A DNA stretch of 64,000 bases from NCBI GenBank assembly GCA_905181945.1, contig CAJIZZ010000006.1, positions 22,601 through 86,600 of the forward strand. Reading direction: 5' to 3'. This DNA is from an uncultured Porticoccus sp. GTDB lineage: Bacteria > Pseudomonadota > Gammaproteobacteria > Pseudomonadales > Porticoccaceae. The stretch's first letter is position 1. Every line of letters begins with the position of its first letter. The notes under the pieces were generated by a model. That model saw only the letters and a program-made list of their open reading frames with translations. It was not told where the DNA came from and made no database searches. A program made the translations under genes and the position numbers. Shown here one piece after another: positions 50,497 through 59,753 of this stretch.

Positions 50497-50801
50497 TGTT
50501 TTAACTCAACTCTATTAATACTGGATCTGCAGAAACACTTACTTAATTTGACACTATATTGACTGCTATCATTACTAATTTTTTATTTTTTTAAAAAAAA
50601 TAAAAAATCACATGCTTAAGCAAAAAGAAATATATGCATCTTATGTCGCACTCAACGCAACTCATAAAAGTTTTGCAACTCAGACAGTATATGTTTAGAA
50701 TACTGGCCCTTGCGAGTAAAGGAGTATCTTTTCTTAATATTTTTAAAAAAGACTCTTTTAATTCTTAAATAACTAGCAGTATACAATAGGATAGTGAATA
50801 C
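50497..50801. other. Divergent tsaD/rpsU regulatory gap
   Basis: A 305-base AT-rich stretch without a gene. It holds a 31-base palindrome of only A and T at 50578-50608 (ATTTTTTA T7, then A8 TAAAAAAT), and a smaller inverted repeat CAGTAT/ATACTG near 50690. A TATACA about 25 bases before rpsU could be its -10, without a good -35. No LexA box is present, unlike E. coli rpsU. Confidence 0.5.
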
Positions 50802-51017
50802 ATGCCTTTCGTTCGCATTAAAGAAAATGAGCCCTTCGATGTCGCTTTACGTCGCTTCAAGCGTTCATGTGAAAAAGCTGGAATTCTAGCAGATGTTCGC
50901 AGTAAGGAATTCTATGAAAAACCAACATGGGAGCGCAAAAGAAAAGCTGCAGCAGCGGTTAAGCGTCATGCTAAAAAGAATTCTAGGGATAACAAGAAAT
51001 TTGTACGCATGTACTAA
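50802..51017 (+). CDS. rpsU: Small subunit ribosomal protein S21
   Basis: S21 helps the 30S subunit select start sites. The protein reads [23 protein letters not shown] and ends in a basic tail with [15 protein letters not shown]. Length is 71 residues. It heads the rpsU-dnaG-rpoD macromolecular synthesis block, with a terminator immediately after it. Confidence 0.98.
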   Translation: MPFVRIKENEPFDVALRRFKRSCEKAGILADVRSKEFYEKPTWERKRKAAAAVKRHAKKNSRDNKKFVRMY

Positions 51018-51053
51018 GTTCAATTATAGGGCTAAGTTAAAAATTTATCGTTT

Positions 51054-51080
51054 AAGCGCCGCAATGTCGGCGCTTTTTTT
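51054..51080 (+). terminator. Terminator after rpsU
   Basis: AAGCGCCG and CGGCGCTT form an eight-base-pair stem with loop CAATGT, followed by seven T residues. It lies between rpsU and yqeY, in the same place as the partial terminator T1 known after rpsU in E. coli, and would lower dnaG expression relative to S21. Confidence 0.88.
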
Positions 51081-51105
51081 GTTTATAGAGCCAAGGATGA
51101 GCTAA

Positions 51106-51546
51106 ATGCTAAAAGCACAGATCACACAAGAAATGAAAAATGCTATGCGTGCTAAAAATAAACTAAAATTGGGCGCAATTAGGCTCATTTTATCTGGTAT
51201 AAAGCAGATTGAAGTAGATGAACGGATTGAGCTAGATGATGTTCGAATTTTGGCTGTACTCGATAAAATGGTAAAGCAACGTCGTGACTCTGTTACACAG
51301 TATGTAGACGCAAATCGACAGGAATTGGCAGATATAGAACTGGCTGAGATAGTAATTATACAAGAGTTCTTACCTGAAGCTCTTAGTGATTCTGAGGTTG
51401 CGACTATGGTATCTGATGCTATTGCTGAATCAGGCGCTCAGTCTATGAAAGATATGGGTGCAATCATGGCAATCATCAAACCTAAAATTCAAGGCCGTGC
51501 CGATGTTGGCGCAGTAAGCACAATAATTAAAGCTAAGCTAAGCTAG
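51106..51546 (+). CDS. YqeY/GatB-like protein
   Basis: A YqeY (GatB/YqeY) domain protein of 146 residues. It has the helical N-terminal half KNAMRAKNKLKLGAIRLILSGI and the C-terminal three-helix domain with SMKDMGAIMAIIKPKIQGRADVG. Related domains bind tRNA in the amidotransferase GatB; the stand-alone protein has no firmly known function. It is often found between rpsU and dnaG. Confidence 0.92.
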   Translation: MLKAQITQEMKNAMRAKNKLKLGAIRLILSGIKQIEVDERIELDDVRILAVLDKMVKQRRDSVTQYVDANRQELADIELAEIVIIQEFLPEALSDSEVATMVSDAIAESGAQSMKDMGAIMAIIKPKIQGRADVGAVSTIIKAKLS

Positions 51547-51689
51547 TCAGGCTGTGCAGTTTAATTCTCCTGGCAGGATAACTCTGTTAAATTGTAAGCT
51601 GGCATAAAAAGGCTTATGGTTATCCTAGCCCAACATGTAATACTTTGTTTAGTTATAAGTCGCTAAGTTAAAGCAAAGGCAGCAAATAC

Positions 51690-53651
51690 ATGCCAAGTAA
51701 AATTCCGCAAAGCTTCATCGATGACGTGCTTGACCGATTAGATATTGTTGATGTGGTAGGAAGTCGCTTAGACCTTCGAAAATCTGGCAAGAATTATTCT
51801 GCCTGCTGTCCATTTCATGACGAAAAGACTCCTTCCTTTAGTGTGAGCCCAGACAAGCAGTTTTACTATTGTTTTGGTTGCGGTGTCGGGGGAAATGCAA
51901 TCGGCTTTGTTCTTGATTTTGATAGGACCTCTTTTCCTGAAACTATGGAAATGCTGGCAAAGCAAGTTGGCCTAGAGGTACCTCATAAAGCGCATGATAC
52001 GGACGCTAACATCAGCTACAAGAAATCTCTTTACGCTATAATGAAAGAGGCTGATAATTTTTACCGTAGCAATCTGCGTGAACCGATTAATGCCAAAAGA
52101 GCTGTCAATTATTTAAAATCTAGGAAGCTGAGCGGTGAAACTGCTCGTAACTTTGGCATTGGCTTTGCGTTACCTGGATGGGACAACTTACTCCAAGGTC
52201 TGGGCAGCAACGACGAGAGGATTCAACAATTTAAAGATGTTGGGCTTCTGGTTGACCGTCATGATGAAAATAAACTTTATGATCGTTTTCGCGATCGAAT
52301 CATGTTTCCAATTAGAGATGTTCGGGGTCGAACAATCGGCTTTGGTGGTCGCGTGCTTGGTGACGACAAACCAAAATATCTGAATTCACCTGAGACACCG
52401 CTATTCCATAAAAGTCGAGAGCTGTATGGGCTTTATGAAGCGAATCATCATCTTCGTGAGATTAAAAATCTGATCGTAGTAGAAGGATATATGGATGTTG
52501 CAGTCTTATCTCAAAATGGTGTCCATAATACTGCAGCTACACTAGGTACGGCTGTCACAATAGAACATCTTAATAAACTATTTCGGTATACCTCTGAAGT
52601 TATTTTCTGCTTCGATGGTGATGAGGCTGGTCGGAAGGCTGCATCTCGAGCCCTTGAGGCAAGTCTCCCCATAATGTTGGATGGGCGTTCAGCAAAGTTC
52701 ATGTTCTTGCCTGAAGGAGAAGACCCTGACTCATTAGTTCTAAAGGTTGGCTCCGCACAATTTCTTGAGCTAGTAGAAAATGCAATGCCGCTTTCTGACT
52801 TTCTTTTTGAGTCAATTTCTGAGAATCATGATCATGATTCACTAGATGGTCGAGCGCGGCTAAGTAAACTCGCAGCACCACTAATCAATAAAATGCCTTT
52901 GGGGGTATTTAAAACTTTAATGATTCAAACTTTATCCCAGCGCACAGGACTGGATGCAAGTACACTCTCTAAGTTAATAGAACCAGCGCATGATCCGATG
53001 CAAACACATCAAGAGAAGGAAAAAGAGAAAGTAAAATCAGATGATTACTTGGAATATTATAGCGACCTAAATACAAGGCATCACTTAGATCACAGCAAGT
53101 CAAATCATCCAAAAAATTCCAATATCGAAAAATCTTCTAGAAAAAATAAGCGTATAAAAATTCCGGCTATGCAAACATTGATTGCTCTTTTGGCCAATCA
53201 CCCAGAGCTTGTAAAATATTTGCCCAACGTGGAAGTGTTGGCAGACTTAAAAACTGAAGGAACAGATATTCTCATTTCTTTGGCAAGAATAATTCATGAG
53301 AATCCTGATTATACGCTAAACCATATTATCGGTTACTGGCGAAGTACCCATGATCAAGCTCAAGCAGAGCAGCTAGCTAACATCGCTGCAATAGATTTAT
53401 TTCGTCCTTTAGCTAACAGCCATAGAGACAACGTCAAAGAATTTAAAGAGATATTAGCTCGATTAACAAGAGACTCAATGGTCAATATGAAGCCAATGGA
53501 TTTGTTTCTTTATTTGGCCAAAAAAGAGTCTATCGACGATCATGATCTAAAAAACCTTAATCGTGCATGGCTAAATCTTCCCAAAGAACAACAAAATGAT
53601 GAAATAAAATCACTTTTTAATCAAATAACAGGAAAGCCAAGGATTCTTTGA
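51690..53651 (+). CDS. dnaG: DNA primase DnaG
   Basis: Makes RNA primers at the replication fork. The zinc ribbon is at residues 40-64 (Cys40, His43, Cys61, Cys64). The TOPRIM core has LIVVEGYMDVAVLSQNG and IFCFDGDEAGRKAA with the metal-binding acidic residues. The C-terminal DnaB-binding domain spans about 500-653. Length is 653 residues. Its partner DnaB is encoded at the other end of the window. Confidence 0.98.
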   Translation: MPSKIPQSFIDDVLDRLDIVDVVGSRLDLRKSGKNYSACCPFHDEKTPSFSVSPDKQFYYCFGCGVGGNAIGFVLDFDRTSFPETMEMLAKQVGLEVPHKAHDTDANISYKKSLYAIMKEADNFYRSNLREPINAKRAVNYLKSRKLSGETARNFGIGFALPGWDNLLQGLGSNDERIQQFKDVGLLVDRHDENKLYDRFRDRIMFPIRDVRGRTIGFGGRVLGDDKPKYLNSPETPLFHKSRELYGLYEANHHLREIKNLIVVEGYMDVAVLSQNGVHNTAATLGTAVTIEHLNKLFRYTSEVIFCFDGDEAGRKAASRALEASLPIMLDGRSAKFMFLPEGEDPDSLVLKVGSAQFLELVENAMPLSDFLFESISENHDHDSLDGRARLSKLAAPLINKMPLGVFKTLMIQTLSQRTGLDASTLSKLIEPAHDPMQTHQEKEKEKVKSDDYLEYYSDLNTRHHLDHSKSNHPKNSNIEKSSRKNKRIKIPAMQTLIALLANHPELVKYLPNVEVLADLKTEGTDILISLARIIHENPDYTLNHIIGYWRSTHDQAQAEQLANIAAIDLFRPLANSHRDNVKEFKEILARLTRDSMVNMKPMDLFLYLAKKESIDDHDLKNLNRAWLNLPKEQQNDEIKSLFNQITGKPRIL

Positions 53652-53762
53652 TAGTAAAAAAAATTACCTAATTTTCTTAGACAGATAGGACAAATTGAGT
53701 TTGTTTTAGTATAATTACACACTGTCTTTTTCCCATCCAACTTTAGTCATAGCAGATCGTAT

Positions 53763-55598
53763 ATGAGCGGTATCGCACAACAACAATCACGGATCAAAGA
53801 TTTAATTATCAGAGGTAGAGAGCAGGGGTACCTGACTTATGCTGATGTAAATGATCATCTACCTCAAGATATTTCTGACCCCGATCAGGTAGAAGATATC
53901 ATTCAAATGATTAATGACATGGGGATCAGTGTCTTCGAGAGCGCACCAGATGCCGAAGATCTCCTCAACACTGCAGACATAACTACCGATGATGTTGCTG
54001 TTGCCGAGGCTGCTGCTGCACTTGCTGCTGTAGAAACAGAACAGCATCGAACTACAGATCCTGTTCGTATGTACATGCGTGAAATGGGTACAGTTGAACT
54101 GCTTACCCGCGAAGGTGAGATAGCAATTGCCAAACGTATCGAGGAAGGTATTCGCGAACTAATGTGCTCTATAGCGGAATGGCCAGATATCGTCGATTAC
54201 ATCATTGAAGAATATGATCTCATAGAAAAAGATGAACGAAAACTCGCGGATATTCTGATTGGTTATTTGAATCCCATGGAGCATGTGCCTTCTGCTCTCG
54301 CCCAAGCAGAAGCAGCCAAGAAGGAGGAAGAAGAAAACGGCGAGACCGAGGTGACTGAAGATGAAGATGAAGATGAGCCTGATACTGGTTTAGACCCGAT
54401 AGAAGCAAAAGAGCGTTTTGATCTCCTAAAAAAATTAAACAACAGTGCTAAAAAAGCATTAAAGAAGCATGGTCGTGATCATAAGATCACCATAAAAGCC
54501 ATGAGTGAGCTTAGCGAACACTTTAAATATCTGAAGCTAGCTCCACGAAAATTTGATCCTCTAATTGTCTTGGTGCGCGAAGCTCTTGGTCTGGTCAGGG
54601 CCGCAGAACGACAAATTACAGCGCTAGCTGTTCGTCAATCCAGGATGCCAAGAGGTGAGTTTATTCAAAGTTTCCCTGGAAATGAAACTAATGAAAACTG
54701 GGTAACGGAAGTATGCAGTGGTAATCATTCATACTCGGAAGCTTTAAAGCTACAGGAAGTCGAAATACAAAGGGCTCAGCGTCGCTTAGGTCGGATTTCT
54801 GCAAAGAATGGCTTAACTATAACCCAGGTCAAAGATATCAATCGTCGTATGTCTATAGGTGAAGCTAAAGCGAGGCGAGCTAAAAAAGAGATGGTTGAGG
54901 CTAACTTACGTTTGGTTATCTCTATTGCAAAAAAATATACCAATAGAGGCCTCCAATTCCTTGATCTCATACAAGAGGGGAACATTGGGCTAATGAAAGC
55001 AGTTGATAAGTTCGAGTATCGCCGCGGCTATAAATTTTCCACCTACGCCACTTGGTGGATACGCCAAGCAATTACTCGATCTATTGCTGACCAAGCACGA
55101 ACTATTCGTATTCCTGTTCATATGATTGAAACTATCAATAAACTTAATCGTATTTCAAGGCAAATGCTTCAAGAAATTGGTAGGGAGCCAACGCCCGAAG
55201 AATTGGGTGAGCGAATGGAAATGTCTGAAGATAAAATTCGCAAGGTGCTGAAAATTGCCAAAGAGCCTATCTCAATGGAAACCCCGATTGGGGACGATGA
55301 TGATTCTCACTTAGGTGACTTTATTGAAGATGTGAACATTCTGTCACCAGTTGATTTTGCCACCAATGACAGCTTAACGGATGCGACCAAAGAAGTTTTA
55401 AATGGCCTTACCATGAGAGAAGCTAAAGTGCTTCGCATGAGATTTGGTATTGATATGAATACAGATCACACGCTGGAAGAGGTAGGCAAACAATTCGATG
55501 TAACGCGAGAACGAATTCGCCAAATTGAAGCTAAAGCACTACGTAAACTTCGCCATCCCAGCCGCTCTGATCATTTGCGTAGTTTTCTTGATGAGTAA
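53763..55598 (+). CDS. rpoD: RNA polymerase primary sigma factor RpoD
   Basis: Primary sigma-70. Region 1.1 is at the N-terminus ([20 protein letters not shown]). A non-conserved acidic insert at about residues 190-215 is followed by region 2 with [22 protein letters not shown] and [17 protein letters not shown]. Region 4 carries the helix-turn-helix [25 protein letters not shown]. Length is 611 residues. A perfect TATAAT at 53710-53715 is a possible -10 of a dedicated promoter. Confidence 0.98.
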   Translation: MSGIAQQQSRIKDLIIRGREQGYLTYADVNDHLPQDISDPDQVEDIIQMINDMGISVFESAPDAEDLLNTADITTDDVAVAEAAAALAAVETEQHRTTDPVRMYMREMGTVELLTREGEIAIAKRIEEGIRELMCSIAEWPDIVDYIIEEYDLIEKDERKLADILIGYLNPMEHVPSALAQAEAAKKEEEENGETEVTEDEDEDEPDTGLDPIEAKERFDLLKKLNNSAKKALKKHGRDHKITIKAMSELSEHFKYLKLAPRKFDPLIVLVREALGLVRAAERQITALAVRQSRMPRGEFIQSFPGNETNENWVTEVCSGNHSYSEALKLQEVEIQRAQRRLGRISAKNGLTITQVKDINRRMSIGEAKARRAKKEMVEANLRLVISIAKKYTNRGLQFLDLIQEGNIGLMKAVDKFEYRRGYKFSTYATWWIRQAITRSIADQARTIRIPVHMIETINKLNRISRQMLQEIGREPTPEELGERMEMSEDKIRKVLKIAKEPISMETPIGDDDDSHLGDFIEDVNILSPVDFATNDSLTDATKEVLNGLTMREAKVLRMRFGIDMNTDHTLEEVGKQFDVTRERIRQIEAKALRKLRHPSRSDHLRSFLDE

Positions 55599-55615
55599 CG
55601 CGAGCAACGCTTAAA

Positions 55616-55692
55616 GGGCCCATAGCTCAGCTGGTTAGAGCAGTCGACTCATAATCGATTGGTCCCAGGTTCAAGTCCTGGTGGGCCCACCA
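55616..55692 (+). tRNA. ileX: tRNA-Ile2 with CAU anticodon
   Basis: A 77-base cloverleaf with acceptor GGGCCCA/TGGGCCC, encoded CCA end, D-loop AGCTCAGCTGGTTAGAGC and T-arm GGTTCAAGTCC. The anticodon loop CTCATAA gives CAU, which could mean Met. The ACTCATAATC context and overall sequence match the minor Ile tRNA of E. coli, whose C34 is changed to lysidine by TilS so that it reads AUA. It begins 17 bases after rpoD. Confidence 0.95.
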
Positions 55693-55707
55693 TTCAATGT
55701 TACATGG

Positions 55708-56121
55708 CTATTCAGGAAAATCTCTGCGCAAAGACTTAATCTTACTGCGCAATGTTTTGTTATCAAGCCGTTTTTTCTGAGAACTCCTAGTTGGCCTGGT
55801 GGGTCTTCTTGATTTTTTAACCACTAAAGCCATTCGAATAATTTCCTGGAGCCGCTCAAGCACATCGTTTCTATTTTTCTCTTGAGTGCGAAATTTTTGG
55901 CCTTTTATTACCAGCACCCCCTCTTTATTGATACGGTTATCATTTAAATCCAGCAATCTGTCCTTTTCAGTGTCTGACAAAGAAGACTCTTTGATATCAA
56001 AACGAAGGTGCACAGCAGAAGAAACTTTATTTACATTTTGCCCTCCTGCCCCCTGAGAGCGAACAGCTGTAATTTTTATTTCATGATCAGGAATAGAGAT
56101 ATTTGGAACAATGACTAACAC
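55708..56121 (-). CDS. arfB: Alternative ribosome-rescue factor ArfB (YaeJ)
   Basis: A codon-independent peptidyl-tRNA hydrolase that frees stalled ribosomes. It has the release-factor GGQ loop in VRSQGAGGQNVNKVSSAVHL near residues 20-39. A basic C-terminal tail (KKSRRPTRPTRSSQKKRL, then SKIKSLRRDF region) enters the empty mRNA channel. Length is 137 residues from a GTG at 56121 behind AGGA. There is no codon-recognition domain, as expected. Confidence 0.94.
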   Translation of the reverse strand: MLVIVPNISIPDHEIKITAVRSQGAGGQNVNKVSSAVHLRFDIKESSLSDTEKDRLLDLNDNRINKEGVLVIKGQKFRTQEKNRNDVLERLQEIIRMALVVKKSRRPTRPTRSSQKKRLDNKTLRSKIKSLRRDFPE

Positions 56122-56152
56122 CGATTAGTTCCTGTATTTTGGTGAGGATTAA

Positions 56153-56653
56153 CTACAATAACAAATCTTGGTCAATTGGAATAAACTTAGTAGCCGCACT
56201 AATTAAAGATCCAGCAGTCAAGGAAGGGACGCCGTATACAAAGGCTTCAACCGCAAGATCGTTTCTTATTTTAGATAACAATAAGTCAAAATCTCCATCT
56301 CCAGAAAGCAATATGATTCTATCAACTTCTTTCGCGGTATCCAGCACGTCAATTGCAATACCGACATCCCAATCACCTTTTGCTGAGCCATCTCTTCTCT
56401 GAATATAAGGTTTAAGCTTTATATTAAATCCTATATTTCTCAATGCATCTTGAAATTTTAATTGACCTTCGTCATCGCGATGAATAGCGTAAGCATTTGC
56501 ACTCACAATATCGCCTTGTGGGGACACATACTGCCACAACTTTCTATAATTGAACTGGCGTCCGTAGGCTTCACGCGTCGTATAATAGATATTCTGGACA
56601 TCAACAAAAATTGCAATTTTTTTTGCCGCAGGAATTAAGTCCAAATGGATCAC
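56153..56653 (-). CDS. NYN domain (LabA/DUF88) putative nuclease
   Basis: A PIN-like NYN domain, a fold used by metal-dependent ribonucleases. The acidic residues are in IAIFVDVQNIYY near residues 13-24, in KGDWDVGIAIDVLDTAKEVD, and in ILLSGDGDFDLLLSKIR. Length is 166 residues from a GTG at 56653. The substrate is unknown. It is 31 bases upstream of arfB on the same strand, so a role in RNA quality control is conceivable, but this is only inference. Confidence 0.85.
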   Translation of the reverse strand: MIHLDLIPAAKKIAIFVDVQNIYYTTREAYGRQFNYRKLWQYVSPQGDIVSANAYAIHRDDEGQLKFQDALRNIGFNIKLKPYIQRRDGSAKGDWDVGIAIDVLDTAKEVDRIILLSGDGDFDLLLSKIRNDLAVEAFVYGVPSLTAGSLISAATKFIPIDQDLLL

Positions 56654-56718
56654 CAGTAATTGAAAATTCTGAAGTACTATAACATTAAGAAAGACTCATA
56701 GCGTCAGAGATAGGATGC

Positions 56719-57795
56719 TCAGAATCCGTATCGATAGCCAACAGAAATCATGTCATCCATTTCCATTTGTATGCCATTTACATTTTGATCCAGCTGCTTG
56801 GAATATCCAAACTCTATTCCATGGCCCCCAAGAATCCCTTTTTGGCCTAACAAGGCAACACTCCAGTGAGCTATCAATGTATTTCCACCATAATTATCAG
56901 GATCTGCTGTTTGTACTGGAAGCATTATTCTGGAATCTATTCCGTCTACATCGCCCTGATATTGATAAGATAACGATAGAGACATTCTTATCCATGGAAC
57001 AAAAGAAACCCCGCCCCAAGCTGAAACATCGTGCTTGTCTCCGAGTGTGTAGTTCTCATCATTTTCACCAATACGCATGACTGCTTGATATTTAGCCCCC
57101 CAGTCCAACGAATGGCCGCTTTTCCCGGTATAAGATACACCAGAAAGCACGTCATAAGTTCCAGACCCCAGCTGCATTCCATAAGGCAATATTGTTTTAT
57201 TCCTCATGCCCATGGGGGTCAAAACAGTGCCCTTTTGGTCAATATTTCCCGTTGGAAGACTAACGCCCAAATCCAGATGTAATTGGTGATCATTGCGGTC
57301 TGACACTTTCCATAGAGCGCTCAAAGAGGTGTCACCCATTCCGCTAGATTTGGTTTTAAAAACACCTCGCTTGGTGATGCCAGATGCGCCCATGTAAGTA
57401 AGAAGTTCCATTTCTTTTTCAAAATGATGTAGCATGAGCATCCAAAACACTGTGTCAGTCTGGGCATACATTACGCCAAACATATCCATTTTAGAGTCCA
57501 TCTTAATGGGAACAACTCTCAATGTAGCCGGTTGCCCTACATCTCCATAGAAACGATTGGGGGCAGCGGTGACAATTTCATCTGAAGAAATCCGCTTATC
57601 TCCATCGAGGCTGTCTTTCATGCGCATATCCATTGTGCGGAAAGAAAGCATCCATCCTCCTTTTTGATGCGCATGTCCTGTCGATTTATGGCCGCCATGA
57701 GAGCCTTGTGTCTCATGGCTGGTTTGCTCGGCAATGCATAATGAATTAACAAGCAATAAAGGTGCTATCATAAATACAATACTTACAATTTTCAC
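56719..57795 (-). CDS. His-rich outer-membrane beta-barrel protein
   Basis: A 358-residue exported protein. The signal peptide (MKIVSIVFMIAPLLLVNSLC) is followed by a His/Gly-rich stretch, SHGGHKSTGHAHQKGG, at about residues 32-47. A Met-rich portion (TMDMRMKDSL, KMDSKMDMFGVMYAQ) follows. Alternating hydrophobic strands then end in SVGYRYGF, with a C-terminal Phe typical of outer-membrane barrels. It resembles proteins annotated as putative transporters near copper genes. Metal binding is suggested by the His and Met content but not shown. It is downstream of the RegA/RegB pair. Confidence 0.75.
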   Translation of the reverse strand: MKIVSIVFMIAPLLLVNSLCIAEQTSHETQGSHGGHKSTGHAHQKGGWMLSFRTMDMRMKDSLDGDKRISSDEIVTAAPNRFYGDVGQPATLRVVPIKMDSKMDMFGVMYAQTDTVFWMLMLHHFEKEMELLTYMGASGITKRGVFKTKSSGMGDTSLSALWKVSDRNDHQLHLDLGVSLPTGNIDQKGTVLTPMGMRNKTILPYGMQLGSGTYDVLSGVSYTGKSGHSLDWGAKYQAVMRIGENDENYTLGDKHDVSAWGGVSFVPWIRMSLSLSYQYQGDVDGIDSRIMLPVQTADPDNYGGNTLIAHWSVALLGQKGILGGHGIEFGYSKQLDQNVNGIQMEMDDMISVGYRYGF

Positions 57796-57871
57796 GTAGC
57801 TCGCCTCTCAAAAATTAAGGTCGACAAACTACATTTTTTTGCAGGAAAAGGAATGTGGCATATTGTCGCAC

Positions 57872-58411
57872 TTACTGCTTGACTGGTCTCTTGAGCAGTT
57901 TTCTCTGGAGAGTGCGTCGATGCATACCCAGAATACGTGCTGTCGCAGAAACATTTCCCTTGTTTTCTAAAAGAACTTTTTGAATATGTTCCCAGGCCAA
58001 GCGGTCGACACTTGGAGGCGTCTGATGCGATCCTGTAGTAACTATGTTAATTCTCTTACCGCTGAATACTGAAAGAATTTCTTCTATATCTGCAGGTTTG
58101 CATAAATAATCCTTGGCTCCCATCTTTATTGCTTCGACTGCTGTAGACACACTTGAATAGCCGGTTAAAATCAAAACATCGATATCTGGTTTAATGATTT
58201 TAAGCTGGGGCAGAACCGTCAATCCTGATCCTCTCTCAAGCTTTAAATCTAAAATAGCTTTGCTTGGCTGATGCCTCTCACAAGAAGCAACTGCCTCTTT
58301 AGCTGTCGAGGCAGCGACAACAAAGTACCCTCTTCGAGTCAGCGCCCTTCCCAAGACATCTAAAAATATCTCATCATCATCAATAATCAATATGGTTTTT
58401 TTGTTTATCAT
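57872..58411 (-). CDS. regA: RegA/PrrA/ActR-type response regulator
   Basis: A response regulator of 179 residues. The receiver has acidic IIDDDEIF at about residues 9-16, the phospho-acceptor Asp55 in KAILDLKLERGSGL, and Lys in YLCKPADIEEIL. A short linker leads to a Fis-type helix-turn-helix (NKGNVSATARILGMHRRTLQRKLL) at the C-terminus, the hallmark of RegA. It lies 28 bases after the kinase gene. RegA relatives control respiration, carbon and nitrogen fixation in response to redox state. Confidence 0.92.
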   Translation of the reverse strand: MINKKTILIIDDDEIFLDVLGRALTRRGYFVVAASTAKEAVASCERHQPSKAILDLKLERGSGLTVLPQLKIIKPDIDVLILTGYSSVSTAVEAIKMGAKDYLCKPADIEEILSVFSGKRINIVTTGSHQTPPSVDRLAWEHIQKVLLENKGNVSATARILGMHRRTLQRKLLKRPVKQ

Positions 58412-58439
58412 TTTTATACTGGCACTTTCAAATTTTTTG

Positions 58440-59720
58440 TTAATCTGCGCTTATTGGTTCAAATATGAGCGGCAATGAAACCTTGGTAAGTACACCCCTA
58501 TTGTCTGCAGGCATTATGGTGACACTGCCCCCGTAGCGATTTATAGAGGCATGCGTTAAAAAAAGCCCTATCCCCAAACCATCTTTTTTTTCGGATGAAA
58601 ATGGCTTATTCAATATGTCTTTCTGATATGAAGATAGCCCTTTACCGTAATCTCGAATAGAAAATTCTAATTTTTCTTCATCCCAAAATACAGATACGTC
58701 AACTTTTTCTGGGCTAGCATCAGCTGCATTATTTAGCAAGTTCAATAACGACTGTGCAATAGTGGGATAAAAAAACGCCTCACGCGCTCTTGGATTATCG
58801 ATAAAACGCACTGATACATTCAGTTCTGGATGAAGCACCTGCCATCGCTCCAATAACTGATTAACGTATTGCCGAATAGGCCTAGCCTCTTTGTTGTTGG
58901 CTGTAATGTCAGCGGTCGCGACAAGCTGCCTGAGTGTAATCCTGCATTGTTCTATCTGGCCTCGAAGGATATCTATATCCTGATTAAAGTTAGATTTATC
59001 TTGTCTCATTTCATCCACAAGAATTTTCATAGTGTTCAGCGGGGTTCCAAGCTCATGCGCTGTTCCTGCTGCCAATGCACCAATACCAATTACCTGCTCA
59101 TCTCGTAACTGATTTTCTCTGTGTGTAGCTATTTGAGAGCTTTGTTGTTTCAGTGCGCCAGCCATTCGAGTAACGAAAAAAGTAATAAAAAGTGCACTCA
59201 TCACAAAATTTCCCCACATACCTATGATATGCAAACTATTATTTTCTTGATGATGCCCATGGTGCAGGTCTGGGGAAAAAGCTGAAATAGGGAAGCTGCC
59301 TATCAAGAGGGCGCTGTACGCCCCCAAACATAACAGTGTGGTGATGCACGTGTAGCGAAGCGATAATGTCCCAGCAACAATGCTGACAGGAACCAAGTAA
59401 TAAGAAACAAAGGGGTTTGACGCTCCGCCACTAAAATACAACAGGATAGTAAAAAAAAATACGTCGATGAGTACTTGGCAAAAAAACTCTAGCTCTGTTA
59501 TTTCCATAGTCTTTAATGATCGATGCCAAGTGGCGGCAATCACCACACCATGCAAAAGAAGAATAATGCCAAGAGTTGAAACAGGTAGTCCTATATCACG
59601 AAATTTACCAAAGAATACTAAAGCTAAAATCTCACACCCAAGGATAATAGCCCTAATAACACTAAGCTGATAAAGATTTTCTTTAACGGCCGAGATCATA
59701 TATGGGGTTTTTTTTATCAT
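58440..59720 (-). CDS. regB: RegB/PrrB-type redox sensor histidine kinase
   Basis: A six-helix membrane sensor kinase of 426 residues. It has the quinone-binding heptapeptide GGASNPF at 98-104, the phospho-acceptor His222 in AAGTAHELGTPLNTMKIL, and the redox-active Cys259 in LRGQIEQCRIT, all signatures of RegB. N, G1 and G2 boxes follow (NLLNNAADAS, DYGKGL, GLGIGLFLTH). An unusual periplasmic or loop insertion DLHHGHHQEN sits at 151-160. The operon order is regB, regA, then the outer-membrane gene. Confidence 0.93.
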   Translation of the reverse strand: MIKKTPYMISAVKENLYQLSVIRAIILGCEILALVFFGKFRDIGLPVSTLGIILLLHGVVIAATWHRSLKTMEITELEFFCQVLIDVFFFTILLYFSGGASNPFVSYYLVPVSIVAGTLSLRYTCITTLLCLGAYSALLIGSFPISAFSPDLHHGHHQENNSLHIIGMWGNFVMSALFITFFVTRMAGALKQQSSQIATHRENQLRDEQVIGIGALAAGTAHELGTPLNTMKILVDEMRQDKSNFNQDIDILRGQIEQCRITLRQLVATADITANNKEARPIRQYVNQLLERWQVLHPELNVSVRFIDNPRAREAFFYPTIAQSLLNLLNNAADASPEKVDVSVFWDEEKLEFSIRDYGKGLSSYQKDILNKPFSSEKKDGLGIGLFLTHASINRYGGSVTIMPADNRGVLTKVSLPLIFEPISAD

Positions 59721-59753
59721 GCTAGTATTTTTTCAGGTTGGTCATTGTGGGTC

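Noticed and set aside
55616..55692. Reading the CAU tRNA as tRNA-Met
   Set aside because: The anticodon arm context and body match the lysidine-type tRNA-Ile2, not elongator or initiator Met tRNA (no C1-A72 mismatch or three G-C pairs of an initiator stem).
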